64,000 nt of DNA from an uncultured Bacteroidales bacterium. Its GTDB lineage: Bacteria; Bacteroidota; Bacteroidia; Bacteroidales; Bacteroidaceae. Under the pieces are notes generated by a model. It saw nothing but the letters and a program-made list of their open reading frames with translations. It was not told the origin of the DNA and ran no database searches. Below are positions 16,863-25,357 of the stretch, one piece after another. Positions within the stretch are counted from its first letter, which is position 1. Each line of letters begins with the position of its first letter. The position numbers and the translations under genes are program-made. The DNA is taken from the NCBI GenBank assembly GCA_902798615.1, contig CADBXL010000010.1:1-64000 (forward strand), given 5' to 3'.

Positions 16863-17020
16863 TTATTCAGCTTTAGGGGTTGCTGATTTCTTTGTTGCCT
16901 TCTTTGTGGCAGGCTTCGCTGCCTTTGCCTCCTCTGCCTTTGGAGCTGCCTTTGCCGATGCTTTAGAATCTGTAGCCTTCTTTGGTGCAGCCTTCTTAGC
17001 AGTAGCTTTCTTTTCAGGCA
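16863..17020 (-). pseudogene. Duplicated Lys/Ala-rich tail of the GH57 gene
   Basis: The minus strand encodes EKKATAKKAAPKKATDSK through KKATKKSATPKAE and a stop at 16863, nearly the same as the C-terminal tail of the GH57 protein (22491-22640). It is not preceded by GH57 catalytic sequence: at about 17020 it joins, out of frame, to a fragment of an iron-sulfur dehydrogenase. The copy includes the terminator, so the duplicated block ran from inside the gene to beyond its 3' end. Confidence 0.85.
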
Positions 17021-17391
17021 CGCGCCACCATGTCGTAGTTGGTGCATACGGCAGAAGAGGCAAGGAAGAACGGATCCTCGCAATGTATTCCGCAGAAGTC
17101 TATGGCAAGCGAGGGCTTTGCATCGTTAGTCTCATTTTCAGCTTTAGGCAAGGCTTGGAATAGTTCGCGAAACCGTATCGGGCGGTCGTAGTGTATGCAA
17201 GCCTGTTCTGCCTTCTCAAGCTCCTCATCGGTGCAGTCAGTAATCCATTGGCTTGCCAGTTCAGCATTTCCGAAGCGTATGGCCCTTATGGCGCGTGCAG
17301 GATTGCCTTTCTTGCAAGCCTTGTTGCAAGGGGCATCTATGCAGAGCAGACAACGAGCTGCTTCCTCTGTAATATGTATTGTTCTGTTCAT
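17014..17391 (-). pseudogene. Truncated dihydropyrimidine dehydrogenase-like protein (PreA type)
   Basis: From an ATG at 17391 the frame gives about 125 residues. ITEEAARCLLCIDAPC-NKAC is a cysteine-rich Fer4-type N-terminal domain, and the later LAIDFCGIHCEDPFFLASSA is the start of a DHO-dehydrogenase-like flavin domain, as in PreA-type dihydropyrimidine dehydrogenases. Homology stops after TNYDMVARA, where the frame hits a stop and the GH57-tail duplicate begins. Some 300 residues of the flavin domain are missing, so it should be inactive. The join point marks a recombination breakpoint. Confidence 0.8.
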
Positions 17392-17542
17392 GGTGCTATT
17401 TTTTAGGTGTAGATAATTTGTGGGTAAAGACACAAAATATTTTTCGGATAGACGTATGTTTGCTGAAAAAAATGATGGAAGAAGTCAAAAAACATTGAGG
17501 TTAGCATTTTCCACTCCTCATAAATCTGCAATGTCGTATAAT

Positions 17543-17690
17543 TCATTTTTTGCTGAGGGCTGGACCTTGATGAGGTTGGCGGCTGAGGAGAATGCTTGAA
17601 AGCCCATTAGGTATCGTGCCTTCGATAAACTTGTCAATCGCTTGAATTACAGAGATATACATATTTGCTAATCCGTTGAACTTGCTTTGA
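17543..17690 (-). other. Possible unrecognised gene remnant
   Basis: A minus-strand frame with SKFNGLANMYISVIQAIDKF and a C-terminal SRQPHQGPALSKK looks more protein-like than its surroundings, but its upstream part reads through the TonB-receptor promoter, so it cannot be an intact gene. No family recognised. Confidence 0.2.
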
Positions 17691-17715
17691 GAATAAAAAT
17701 ACTCATTTTTGAGTA

Positions 17716-17746
17716 TTGTATGAAAATGAAAGATTATGTAATTTTG
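17716..17746 (+). promoter_or_regulatory. Promoter of the TonB-dependent receptor gene
   Basis: TTG at 17716-17718, 20-nt spacer, TAATTTTG at 17739-17746. The leader to the ATG at 17910 is about 155 nt and contains an R2-like GC-rich repeat (17765-17822) and a 17-bp tandem duplication TTAGGTAATAAAGACAA ending at about 17908. Together with the fragment above, this accounts for the 17392-17909 gap. The long leader could host iron-dependent or other regulation, but no known element is visible. Confidence 0.7.
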
Positions 17747-17909
17747 CACTCGAAAAATCGGAGACCTGCGGCCTCTCCCCACGCTCTCTCTTCCGTAGAG
17801 ATAGGGAAGCCGGAAGGTGGAGACTATGCAATAAGAACTGTTTTCGTTCGTTGCGCTCGAATAACGAATAGGTTAGGTAATAAAGACAATTTAGGTAATA
17901 AAGACAATA

Positions 17910-20030
17910 ATGAAATTAAAGATTGTATTCTTGGCATTTACGGTGACATTGAATGTGTCAGCTCAGGAAAAAGTGGAGGCAGACACCGCCTTTGCATATA
18001 AGAAGGTGCTGGATGGTGTGACTGTTGTTTCTCACAATGAAATACGCAAGATGCGTGAGGCTGCCATGCCTGTCACGGTCTTGGGTAAACGGCAGTTGGA
18101 AGGAACTACCACAAGTATTAACGATGCGCTTGCTCGAACCGCTGGTATTGCGATTAGAAGTACCGGAGGTGTAGGTAGTGCCTCACGAATATCCGTGCGC
18201 GGTCTTGAAGGAAAACGAATGGGAGTTTATATTGACGAGGCTGCCATAGGTCAGCTAAGCGACTATGTTTCGCTTAATGACATCCCTACAGATATGATTG
18301 AGCGCATAGAGGTATATAAAGGTATAGTGCCATATCGTTTTGGAGGCTCTGCCTTAGGTGGTGCCGTGAATGTAGTGACAAAGGAATATCCGCCTGTATA
18401 TCTGGATGCAAGCTATGAGATTGCATCTTTCAATACACATAAACTGAACTTTGCATTCAAGAGAACAGATAACAATTCAGGCTTGCAATTCGGATTTGGA
18501 GGCTGTCTGACATATTCGGACAACAGCTATAAGATGCATCTTCAGAATCTTGACAACCGCGTAGTAGAGCGTGATCACGACCAATTCAAGAAGACGATGC
18601 TCGGAGGTTCGATAAAAGCCACGAAATGGTATTTCGACGAGGCTAAGCTCGAACTTGTGTTCTTGGCTACGAGAGCTGAGATTCAGGGTATTGACAGCGA
18701 CATCCGCGAGGCTTATAATCACGGAATGTCAGGAATAGCCGCCCTAACCCTCAAGCGCGACAACTTCCTTGTTGACGGTCTTGACCTCGATTTTGACGGA
18801 TGCTTTAGCTATGGCAAGAATGGTTTGTGCGACAAGGCAATGTCACGCTATGACTGGGATGGCAACAGATATACCCCTGTTACAATCTATGGAGGAGAAC
18901 AGGGAACCTATGCTTCTGACTCTGACAACCGCACTCACGACTATGTTGGCAAGCTCAATCTTAACTATCTGCTAAATGAGCATCATTCATTCAACATCAA
19001 CCTCTATGCCACCCATACAAGGCAGAATCCAGAGAACGAGCTTATGGATAAGAGTTTCGGCTATCAGACAAACTTCCCAAGCCACATGAGCAGTTTCACT
19101 ACAGGTTTCTCATACGACCTTACCCTGTTCAACGGAAAGTTCATGAGTGCCACGACTCTCAAGAACTTCAACTATAGTTCTGACACAAAGGTGCTTGAAT
19201 ATACCCGCATAAACGAACCGAAAGATGTAAGTCTGAACCGCAACTACTGGGGCATTAGCGAGGCTATGCGATATAAGATAACCAATGACATTATGGCTAA
19301 GATTGCGGTTAGCTCTGAGGTTCGCATCCCTACAGCCGAGGAACTTACGGGCAACGGCTATTCTATACTTCCTGCAACTAATCTTGAGCCAGAGCGATGC
19401 AAGGGATTGACAGGTGGATTTATCTATCACCACACCAATTCGTATGGCTTTATTGAGATAGAGGCAAACTATTTCCTCAATCAGCTCGACGATATGATTC
19501 GCTATCAGGCCGACATGATTCCGTCTATGGCTCGCTATGCCAACTTCGGAAAGGTTGTAACGAAAGGAGCGGAGATTGACATCAAGGGCGATGTAACGTC
19601 ATTCCTTTATTGCTATGCTAATGCCACCTATCAGGATCTCCGCGACAAGCGCAAGCATGAGGTAGGTTCTACGGCTGCAAACCCTACATACAACAAGCGT
19701 ATGCCTAACATCCCTTACTTCCTTGCAAACTTCGGCATTGAATTGCACAAGGAGAATCTCTTCGGAGGCAAGGAGCAGAACAGCCGTTTCCTCCTCGATG
19801 CCTCATACATCCACGAGTATTTCTATGATTTCGAAATGAGTAAGTATCAGGATCGCAAGATCCCTACATCACTCACCTTTGATACAGGCATAGAGCATAG
19901 CTTCGGAAATAACCGCTGGACTCTTTCTTTCAAGCTAAAGAACCTTACCGACAGGGTTGTATATTCAGACTTGAACCGTCCGCTTCCAGGAAGAAATATC
20001 GCATTTAAGGTTAAGTATATAATGAAGTAA
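17910..20030 (+). CDS. TonB-dependent outer-membrane receptor (XusA-like)
   Basis: 706 residues with a signal peptide ending NVSAQ. The plug domain (about 45-160) has VTVLGKRQLEGTTTSINDAL, VRGLEGKRMGVYIDEAA and IERIEVYKGIVPYRFGGSAL, followed by a 22-stranded barrel region with RIPTAEELTGNGYSILPATN and LKNLTDRVVYSDLNRPLPGR at the C-terminus. There is no N-terminal carboxypeptidase-like SusC extension, so it is of the metal/siderophore class. The adjacent DUF4374 lipoprotein matches the XusA-XusB arrangement used for xenosiderophore capture in Bacteroides; the ligand here is inferred, not seen. Confidence 0.92.
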   Translation: MKLKIVFLAFTVTLNVSAQEKVEADTAFAYKKVLDGVTVVSHNEIRKMREAAMPVTVLGKRQLEGTTTSINDALARTAGIAIRSTGGVGSASRISVRGLEGKRMGVYIDEAAIGQLSDYVSLNDIPTDMIERIEVYKGIVPYRFGGSALGGAVNVVTKEYPPVYLDASYEIASFNTHKLNFAFKRTDNNSGLQFGFGGCLTYSDNSYKMHLQNLDNRVVERDHDQFKKTMLGGSIKATKWYFDEAKLELVFLATRAEIQGIDSDIREAYNHGMSGIAALTLKRDNFLVDGLDLDFDGCFSYGKNGLCDKAMSRYDWDGNRYTPVTIYGGEQGTYASDSDNRTHDYVGKLNLNYLLNEHHSFNINLYATHTRQNPENELMDKSFGYQTNFPSHMSSFTTGFSYDLTLFNGKFMSATTLKNFNYSSDTKVLEYTRINEPKDVSLNRNYWGISEAMRYKITNDIMAKIAVSSEVRIPTAEELTGNGYSILPATNLEPERCKGLTGGFIYHHTNSYGFIEIEANYFLNQLDDMIRYQADMIPSMARYANFGKVVTKGAEIDIKGDVTSFLYCYANATYQDLRDKRKHEVGSTAANPTYNKRMPNIPYFLANFGIELHKENLFGGKEQNSRFLLDASYIHEYFYDFEMSKYQDRKIPTSLTFDTGIEHSFGNNRWTLSFKLKNLTDRVVYSDLNRPLPGRNIAFKVKYIMK

Positions 20031-20031
20031 A

Positions 20032-20078
20032 CGGCCTCTCCCCCCGCCCTCCCCCATAGGGAGGGAGCCGGAAGGCGA
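20032..20078. repeat. GC-rich repeat between receptor and lipoprotein (family R2)
   Basis: GGCCTCTCCCCCCGCCC followed by TCCCCCATAGGGAGGGAGCC and GGAAGGCG. It lies in the 79-nt gap of a probable operon and could form a hairpin in the mRNA, possibly altering receptor/lipoprotein stoichiometry. Confidence 0.7.
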
Positions 20079-20109
20079 AACGAAATCAATAACAAAACAA
20101 TAAATAAAC

Positions 20110-21378
20110 ATGCAAAAGAAACTTTCAAACATCCTTCCATCCGGAAAGGCTTGGTTAGGCATTATGGCAATGGCATTAACAGTATGCTTTACAGCCTGCG
20201 GCAATGATGATGATGATGACGTAGTACCCGCTAATGAAGTGGCAAAATCAGAAGGTAGAATCCTGTTCTCTACTACAGTGACTAACCCAGCAGGCGATAG
20301 CGGTAGTGGCTATCTTCAGGCTGTAGGCAAGTTGGGCGATGGCGTGAACTACACCAATGCCAATGCCCTGCCTCTCGGCTTCGGCTCTTACCCATGCGTC
20401 TGCAAAAGCGGTAACATCTATGTATTCCCTGACTATATGGGAGGTACAGAGATGAAACTCAAGCGTTACATCCTCAACGACAAGAACGAACTGGAACTCA
20501 AGGGCTCTATGACTCTTCCTGCCAACTCAAGCGCAGCTATCGTTGTAGAGGCAAACACAGAGAAGGCATACGTTTGTTGTCAGAGCCTTAACCTCATCAT
20601 CACCTTCAACCCTAAGACAATGAAGGAGATTTCACGCATCGACCTCACAAGTCTCAGCAACGAAGGCGTTTCTGCATTTCCTGGTGCTCTCTACATCCGC
20701 GATGGCATTCTCTATGTTGCCCTGGAACAGTATAACGCACAATGGATGCCTCAGGAAAACGCTTTGGAAATGGCTCTCTACAATGTATCTGACGATAAGT
20801 TCATAAAGAAGATACGCAACACCTCCCTCAACCTCTGCGGCCCTACTCGCCCTATCGACAACCAGTCTATCTTTGAGGACGAGAAAGGTGATATCTACAT
20901 CAACTGCACAGGTTCATTCGGCTACATCCCAACTCTCAACTCTGGTATGGCACGTATCAAGAAGGGTGAGACCGAGTTTGACGAGTCATATAAATTCAAT
21001 TTTGCAACGACCAAGGTCAGCGGTTTGAGTTGCGACTATATCAACGTACTGCTGATGTGCCGTTATGTTGGCAATGGAAAGATGTACGCATACGGCTATG
21101 CCTATGCCCTTGACCCAACAAACACCAACACATACCTTGCACGTATCGGTGTTCCTGTACTGATTGACCTTTACAACAAGACCGCAAAGGTTATCGAAGG
21201 ACTTCCACGTTCAAACGGTCATGGCGTTGCCATGGGACGCTATGTCAATAAAATGGTTTACGGCTCAGCAAACGACGAATACAACGGCTTCTCAACAGTT
21301 GACATCAACACAGGAGAGGTAGAGACGAAGGTGGCAACAGTAGAGGGATTCCCATCATTCTTCTATAGCTTTGAATAG
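20110..21378 (+). CDS. DUF4374 lipoprotein, XusB-like beta-propeller
   Basis: 422 residues. The signal peptide is unusually long (about 32 residues) and ends in the lipobox FTAC, followed by GNDDDDD. The mature part has propeller-like repeats: GRILFSTTV, GFGSYPCVCKSGNIYVFPDY, FPGALYIRDGILYVALEQYN, GDIYINCTG and GKMYAYGYAYALD. DUF4374 proteins sit beside TonB receptors; XusB of Bacteroides is a surface lipoprotein that binds ferric enterobactin. The segment NILPSGKAWLGI within the signal peptide is encoded by an R1 repeat in reverse orientation (20128-20160). No PepSY-type XusC gene follows; instead there are repeat sequences and gene fragments. Confidence 0.85.
   Translation: MQKKLSNILPSGKAWLGIMAMALTVCFTACGNDDDDDVVPANEVAKSEGRILFSTTVTNPAGDSGSGYLQAVGKLGDGVNYTNANALPLGFGSYPCVCKSGNIYVFPDYMGGTEMKLKRYILNDKNELELKGSMTLPANSSAAIVVEANTEKAYVCCQSLNLIITFNPKTMKEISRIDLTSLSNEGVSAFPGALYIRDGILYVALEQYNAQWMPQENALEMALYNVSDDKFIKKIRNTSLNLCGPTRPIDNQSIFEDEKGDIYINCTGSFGYIPTLNSGMARIKKGETEFDESYKFNFATTKVSGLSCDYINVLLMCRYVGNGKMYAYGYAYALDPTNTNTYLARIGVPVLIDLYNKTAKVIEGLPRSNGHGVAMGRYVNKMVYGSANDEYNGFSTVDINTGEVETKVATVEGFPSFFYSFE
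20128..20160 (-). repeat. R1 repeat inside the DUF4374 signal-peptide codons
   Basis: AACATCCTTCCATCCGG then AAAGGCTTGGTTAGGC is the reverse complement of the R1 repeat found intergenically at 23975-24008 and 29334-29366. Confidence 0.8.
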
Positions 21379-21470
21379 TGCATAGTTCATAATTCATAGT
21401 TCATAGTTGGTTGGCGCGAGTAGGCTAACTATGCACTATGAACTATGAACTGAATAAGACTATGAACTGC
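21377..21470. repeat. CATAGTTCATAATTC repeat (family R4), copy 1
   Basis: Alternating TAGTGCATAGTTCATAATTC and ATGCACTATGAACTATGAAC form a large imperfect hairpin with GTTGGTTGGC near the centre. A copy in the opposite orientation is at 48577-48690. Confidence 0.75.
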
Positions 21471-21481
21471 TCTTTTCTATT

Positions 21482-21598
21482 ATGGAATATACTATTGCAG
21501 ACAGACTGATGTGGCACTTCATGCAGGGACGATGTTTCAAGGTTCTGCGTGAAGAGTGTGCGGAATGGGACATCAGTCAGCTTCGCAAGAGTATCTAA
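21482..21598 (+). other. Small ORF (38 codons) joined to a GH2 fragment
   Basis: An ATG frame MEYTIADRLMWHFMQGRCF then KVLREECAEWD runs into the GH2-derived fragment (SQLRKSI) and stops. The first 30 codons belong to no family I recognise; they may be the 5' end of another truncated gene fused at about 21573. Confidence 0.3.
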
Positions 21599-21738
21599 AC
21601 TATATGAAAAGCCCCGATATCAAGCCTTCTATCACCCTTGACGAGAGCATCATCCGCCATCTCTATGAGAACGAGGCTCAGAAAGTGGATATGTTCACCA
21701 ATGATTCCCCCGATTAACTGAAACCCAAGGTGAAGTAA
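21573..21738 (+). pseudogene. Fragment of a GH2 gene 3' end
   Basis: CAGCTTCGCAAGAGTATC through the terminal TAA is nearly identical to the last about 165 bp of the GH2 gene at 12885-15773. One frame-shifting deletion (ATCTAAAC against ATCATAAAC) and a premature TAA in place of GAA make it non-functional. It has the same order and orientation relative to the GH57 3' end as the intact GH2 gene has to the GH57-tail copy at 16.9 kb. Confidence 0.88.
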
Positions 21739-21770
21739 GGTTGAATTCAAGGCAAAACAAAGACAAAACA

Positions 21771-21802
21771 TTTGGAGGTGTCAGGAATTTTGTGTACTTT
21801 TG
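21771..21802 (+). promoter_or_regulatory. Promoter of the 21864 membrane protein gene
   Basis: TTTG at 21771-21774, 20-nt spacer, TACTTTTG at 21795-21802. A 7-codon ATG frame (21836-21859) precedes the gene and might be a leader peptide. Confidence 0.7.
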
Positions 21803-21863
21803 CAACATATAATATTAAAAAGAATCTATTCTATTATGAAACCAAACGAATGCGAATAGAAAA

Positions 21864-22319
21864 ATGAAAGGTATTATCTTCTTGATCATTTCATGTGTGA
21901 TCATACTTCTGGCGGTTTTATTTGTGCCAAAACATAGCATGAGCTTTGGGAGCAGTCTATTGCAGACATTTCTTTGGATGGTTATTCCTGTAGTAGGTAT
22001 CTATTGCGCTTTAGAACATATAGATATGGGGGTGCGTGTGATATTAGGACTTGTTGCTGCCGCAATTGTTGGTTATCTGTTCTTTTATTTGGGTATGTAC
22101 TTGTGCCGATGCTTTGAAAGCATTGTAACGCCTGGTAGATATATAGGACACTCTATCGAGAATGTTATTTGTATTCTGTGCACATTATGTGGCATTGGGT
22201 TATCGGTTTTTGGAATCATTAATATGAGAGGTCATTGGTTAACTATCGTTTCTTATGCGGTTTTTATTCCCTTGTATTTCCTTTTGCTTATATGTAGCCA
22301 GTATCAGTATGAGAGTTAG
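21864..22319 (+). CDS. Small polytopic membrane protein, unknown function
   Basis: 151 residues with four or five hydrophobic segments: IIFLIISCVIILLAVLFV, LLQTFLWMVIPVVGIYCALE, VILGLVAAAIVGYLFFYLGM, a cysteine-rich ICILCTLCGIGLSVFGII, and YAVFIPLYFLLLIC. No family recognised. A clean promoter supports it as a real gene. It lies convergent to the GH57 gene with TTTAAAG-rich low-complexity sequence between them. Confidence 0.65.
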   Translation: MKGIIFLIISCVIILLAVLFVPKHSMSFGSSLLQTFLWMVIPVVGIYCALEHIDMGVRVILGLVAAAIVGYLFFYLGMYLCRCFESIVTPGRYIGHSIENVICILCTLCGIGLSVFGIINMRGHWLTIVSYAVFIPLYFLLLICSQYQYES

Positions 22320-22437
22320 AGTAAAGAATAAGGTTGAAAGTTTAAAGAATAAAGTTTAAAGTAGAAAGTTGCAGAGCTCATTTATTTTATAATCAATTAG
22401 AGAATGAGAGAAGCAAGTGTTGAGCTATGTGGAAAGT

Positions 22438-22466
22438 AAAAAAAAAGCGCTCCCTCGCGGGAACGC
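22438..22466 (-). terminator. Intrinsic terminator of the glycogen operon
   Basis: Stem GCGTTCCC/GGGAGCGC with GCGA tetraloop followed by nine T on the minus strand, 25 nt after the GH57 stop. Duplicated at 16813-16838. Confidence 0.9.
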
Positions 22467-22490
22467 CTTTTCTTGTTAGTATGTAGTTGC

Positions 22491-23957
22491 TTATTCAGCT
22501 TTAGGGGTTGCTGATTTCTTTGTCGCCTTCTTTGGGGCAGGCTTTGCAGCCTTTGCCTCCTCTGCTTTTGGAGCTTCCTTGGCAGGGGCTTTAGTTGCAG
22601 CCTTCTTTGTCGTTGCCTTCTTTGCAGTAGCTTTCTTTTCATGCTCGCGGATAGCATTGTCAGGATCAAGCTTTGAGAGTTTTGCCTGAAGGCGCTGTAT
22701 CTCCTTGTCCTTCATCTCTATCTCCTTACCCTGATTGGTGATGGTGGTGAGCATCTGCTCAAGCTCATCGTTGTCGATACCGCCGTAAAGGGCACGCACA
22801 CGACTGATGAAGTCACCGAGGATGTTCATATAGTTGGTGAAGGCGTCGAAAGGTCCGTCATAGATACCACGGTCAATGTTGCAGTTGCTTGGTTTCGTGG
22901 TCATGAAACGGAAGTTGTTTGATGCCTGGAGATAGTCCCAGTCCTGAAGTAGGGCAGGGTCGTTGGCGATGTGCAGACGGTCAGCAACAGAGTAGAGTTT
23001 GTTGAAAGCCTCACGCTGCATCTGGTTTCCGAGCCATGTGGAGGTGTCGCGCTCCTCGTCAACCCATGAGAGGGAATCAGGAACATCGAGGTCGCCTACG
23101 CTTTCGAACTTGTCGCATACCTCGCTTGGGGTGGCGAATTCGAGTCCTGCCTGCTTAGCGCATGTAGGGAGTGCCTTGAGGAATTCAAGGATATTGCTTG
23201 AGAGAGGCTGGGCGATGCCGAGGGCTGTAAGCTCCATGAAGATGTTGACAACCTGCTCAGACTCAGGACACTTTGCTATCTCTGCGATGTATGTGTCGGC
23301 AAAGAGAGGATAGCGCTCCCATGATGAGTTGTTGAAGCGGAGCGAGATATCGTCGGATGCGTTAACGTCGCGAAGCAAAAGCTTGAGGTTAGGAGCAAGG
23401 TTGCAGTTGTATACATAATGTGGTGACTTCCAGCCAAGCACATGCTTTGCGCCCTCGGTTAGCATGCCCTTGTAGCCGAGGGAAGCAACCTGTTCGCCGA
23501 TGTCGTTGGTGTAGATGAGTGAAGAGTTGCGCATCACGGTTGGACGCTTGCCGAAGTACTCCTCAATCTTCTTTGACATTTTCTCGATATCACGCTTGAA
23601 ACTCTCTTCGTTGATGAGGCCTGCAAGACCGTGAGAGTAAGGCTCGGTAAGGAACTCCACCTGACCTGTCTCGTTGAGTTCCTGAAGCTTTGTGAGCACC
23701 TGTGGGGCATGAAGCTCAAGCTGCTCCATACCTACTCCTGAGAGGGAGAAGGCAACCTTGAAGTAGCCAGGGTGCTCCTTTATCATTTCCTGCATGGCTG
23801 TGAGAGCCGGCATATAAGAGTGCTCTGCAATATATGTGATGCTACGCTCGTTGGCATAGTCGTCATAGTAATAGTGATCAGTACCGATGTCGAAGAAACG
23901 GTAACGTTTGAGATGTGTTATCTGGTGTATCTCAAAGTAAAGGCATATTGTTTTCAT
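22491..23957 (-). CDS. Glycoside hydrolase family 57 alpha-amylase-type enzyme
   Basis: 488 residues from ATG at 23957 (an upstream start at 23984 adds nine unlikely residues). The N-terminus MKTICLYFEIHQ is the GH57 first conserved region; GQVEFLTEPYSHGLAGL (about 110-125) and GYKGMLTEGAKHVLGW (about 170-185) are further family motifs. A coiled-coil stretch (about 405-440) precedes a Lys/Ala/Pro-rich tail of some 45 residues resembling histone H1 tails. It is the last gene of an operon with a GT4 and a debranching enzyme, the usual Bacteroidota glycogen/alpha-glucan arrangement. The tail alone is duplicated at 16863-17020. Confidence 0.92.
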   Translation of the reverse strand: MKTICLYFEIHQITHLKRYRFFDIGTDHYYYDDYANERSITYIAEHSYMPALTAMQEMIKEHPGYFKVAFSLSGVGMEQLELHAPQVLTKLQELNETGQVEFLTEPYSHGLAGLINEESFKRDIEKMSKKIEEYFGKRPTVMRNSSLIYTNDIGEQVASLGYKGMLTEGAKHVLGWKSPHYVYNCNLAPNLKLLLRDVNASDDISLRFNNSSWERYPLFADTYIAEIAKCPESEQVVNIFMELTALGIAQPLSSNILEFLKALPTCAKQAGLEFATPSEVCDKFESVGDLDVPDSLSWVDEERDTSTWLGNQMQREAFNKLYSVADRLHIANDPALLQDWDYLQASNNFRFMTTKPSNCNIDRGIYDGPFDAFTNYMNILGDFISRVRALYGGIDNDELEQMLTTITNQGKEIEMKDKEIQRLQAKLSKLDPDNAIREHEKKATAKKATTKKAATKAPAKEAPKAEEAKAAKPAPKKATKKSATPKAE

Positions 23958-23974
23958 TGTTGTAAAAATATTAA

Positions 23975-24008
23975 GCCTAACCAAGCCTTCCCCAAGGGAA
24001 GGATGTTA
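23975..24008 (+). repeat. R1 repeat between GH57 and GT4 genes
   Basis: GCCTAACCAAGCCTTCCCC then AAGGGAAGGATGTTA lies in the 79-nt intergenic space of the operon. Confidence 0.75.
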
Positions 24009-24036
24009 GATAGAATTATTTGTTACTAGGTGTGGG

Positions 24037-25338
24037 TCACTTTATGAAGTTTGCGAGATATTCCTCGTTGTTGAACCAGCCCTTGTCAAGCAACTGGTCG
24101 TAGCATTGGCGAATGCGAAGTCCAACCTTCTCCCATGTGATGCCTGCAACCTCCTTGATGCCTTCCTCGGCGATGTAGTCGTGGAGGCTCTCGTTCATAC
24201 AGAGGGAGTAGATGGCATCCGCCATTGCGTGGATATCCCAGTAATCTACCTTGATGACATTGGTAAGGATCTCACCGCAGCCCGACTGCTTGGAAATGAT
24301 ACTTGGGCAACCACATTGCATGGCTTCAAGTGGAGCGATACCGAACGGCTCAGAAACCGATGGCATGACGAAGACATCTGAATTCTTATAGCACTCATAC
24401 ACCTGCTTGCCTCTCTGGAAACCAGGGAAATGGCATTTGTCGGCAATGCCGTATGCAGCAGCGAGTTCAATCATCGCATTCATCATATCACCCGAACCTG
24501 CGAAGCAGAAACGAATCTTGTCAGTACGCTGAAGTACGAGCTTTGCTGCCTCGATGAAGTACTCAGGACCTTTCTGCATGGTGATACGTCCAAGATACGT
24601 AACAACCTTCTCGTTAGGCTTCTTGTGAGGCACGATGTCGAGATACTCCTGTGAGAGAGGATAAACGGCATTGTGCATAGCAACGCACTTGCGTGGGTCC
24701 TGATGATATTGGTTGATGACTGTCTGACGTGTCAGTTCTGATACGCACATGATGCAGTCGGCATTATCCATTCCGTTCTTCTCGATGGAATATACCGTTG
24801 GGTTCACATTACCACGTGAACGGTCGAAATCCGTTGCGTGTACGTGGATGCAGAGTGGTTTGCCGCTTACTATCTTAGCGTGAACTCCGGCAGGGTAGGT
24901 GAGCCAGTCGTGAGCATGAATGATATCAAACTGCTCTGAACGCGCCAGTACGCCTGCGATGATTGAGAAATTGTTTATCTCGTCGTGCAGGTTGCCGGGA
25001 TAGCCGCCTGCAAAGCCCATACAGCCGAGGTCGTCCAATCCCTGCATGTAGTTGAAATCTGCATAGATATGGTCGCGGAAACGATAGTAGTCTTCTGCCG
25101 TATGACCTACGATGCGGTCCTTGATATTATCATACTGAACATCGCGCCAAACGATTGGCACCTGACTCATGTTCACTATCTTGAGGAATTTCTCCTCTTC
25201 GCCCGTAGGCTTTGGCATACAGAAGGTGGTTTCAATGTCGCCCTGAAGACTGAGACCCTTGGTTATACCATAGGAGGCAACAGCAAGTCCACCGTATATC
25301 TTTGGAGGGAATTCCCATCCGAACATTAATACTTTCAT
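24037..25338 (-). CDS. GT4/GT5-like glycosyltransferase (glycogen synthase type)
   Basis: 433 residues, cytoplasmic. The N-terminal Rossmann domain starts MKVLMFGWEFPPKIYGGLAV, a typical glycogen-synthase-like KIYGGL motif; FDIIHAHDWLT contains the expected HAHDW. The C-terminal domain has VVTYLGRITMQKGPEYFIEA and SVSEPFGIAPLEAMQCGCP with the E-x7-E retaining-transferase motif. It most likely elongates alpha-1,4-glucan from a nucleotide sugar. Only 19 nt separate it from the upstream debranching enzyme, so they are one operon. Confidence 0.9.
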   Translation of the reverse strand: MKVLMFGWEFPPKIYGGLAVASYGITKGLSLQGDIETTFCMPKPTGEEEKFLKIVNMSQVPIVWRDVQYDNIKDRIVGHTAEDYYRFRDHIYADFNYMQGLDDLGCMGFAGGYPGNLHDEINNFSIIAGVLARSEQFDIIHAHDWLTYPAGVHAKIVSGKPLCIHVHATDFDRSRGNVNPTVYSIEKNGMDNADCIMCVSELTRQTVINQYHQDPRKCVAMHNAVYPLSQEYLDIVPHKKPNEKVVTYLGRITMQKGPEYFIEAAKLVLQRTDKIRFCFAGSGDMMNAMIELAAAYGIADKCHFPGFQRGKQVYECYKNSDVFVMPSVSEPFGIAPLEAMQCGCPSIISKQSGCGEILTNVIKVDYWDIHAMADAIYSLCMNESLHDYIAEEGIKEVAGITWEKVGLRIRQCYDQLLDKGWFNNEEYLANFIK

Positions 25339-25357
25339 TCTTGTTAGTCCTCCTTAA

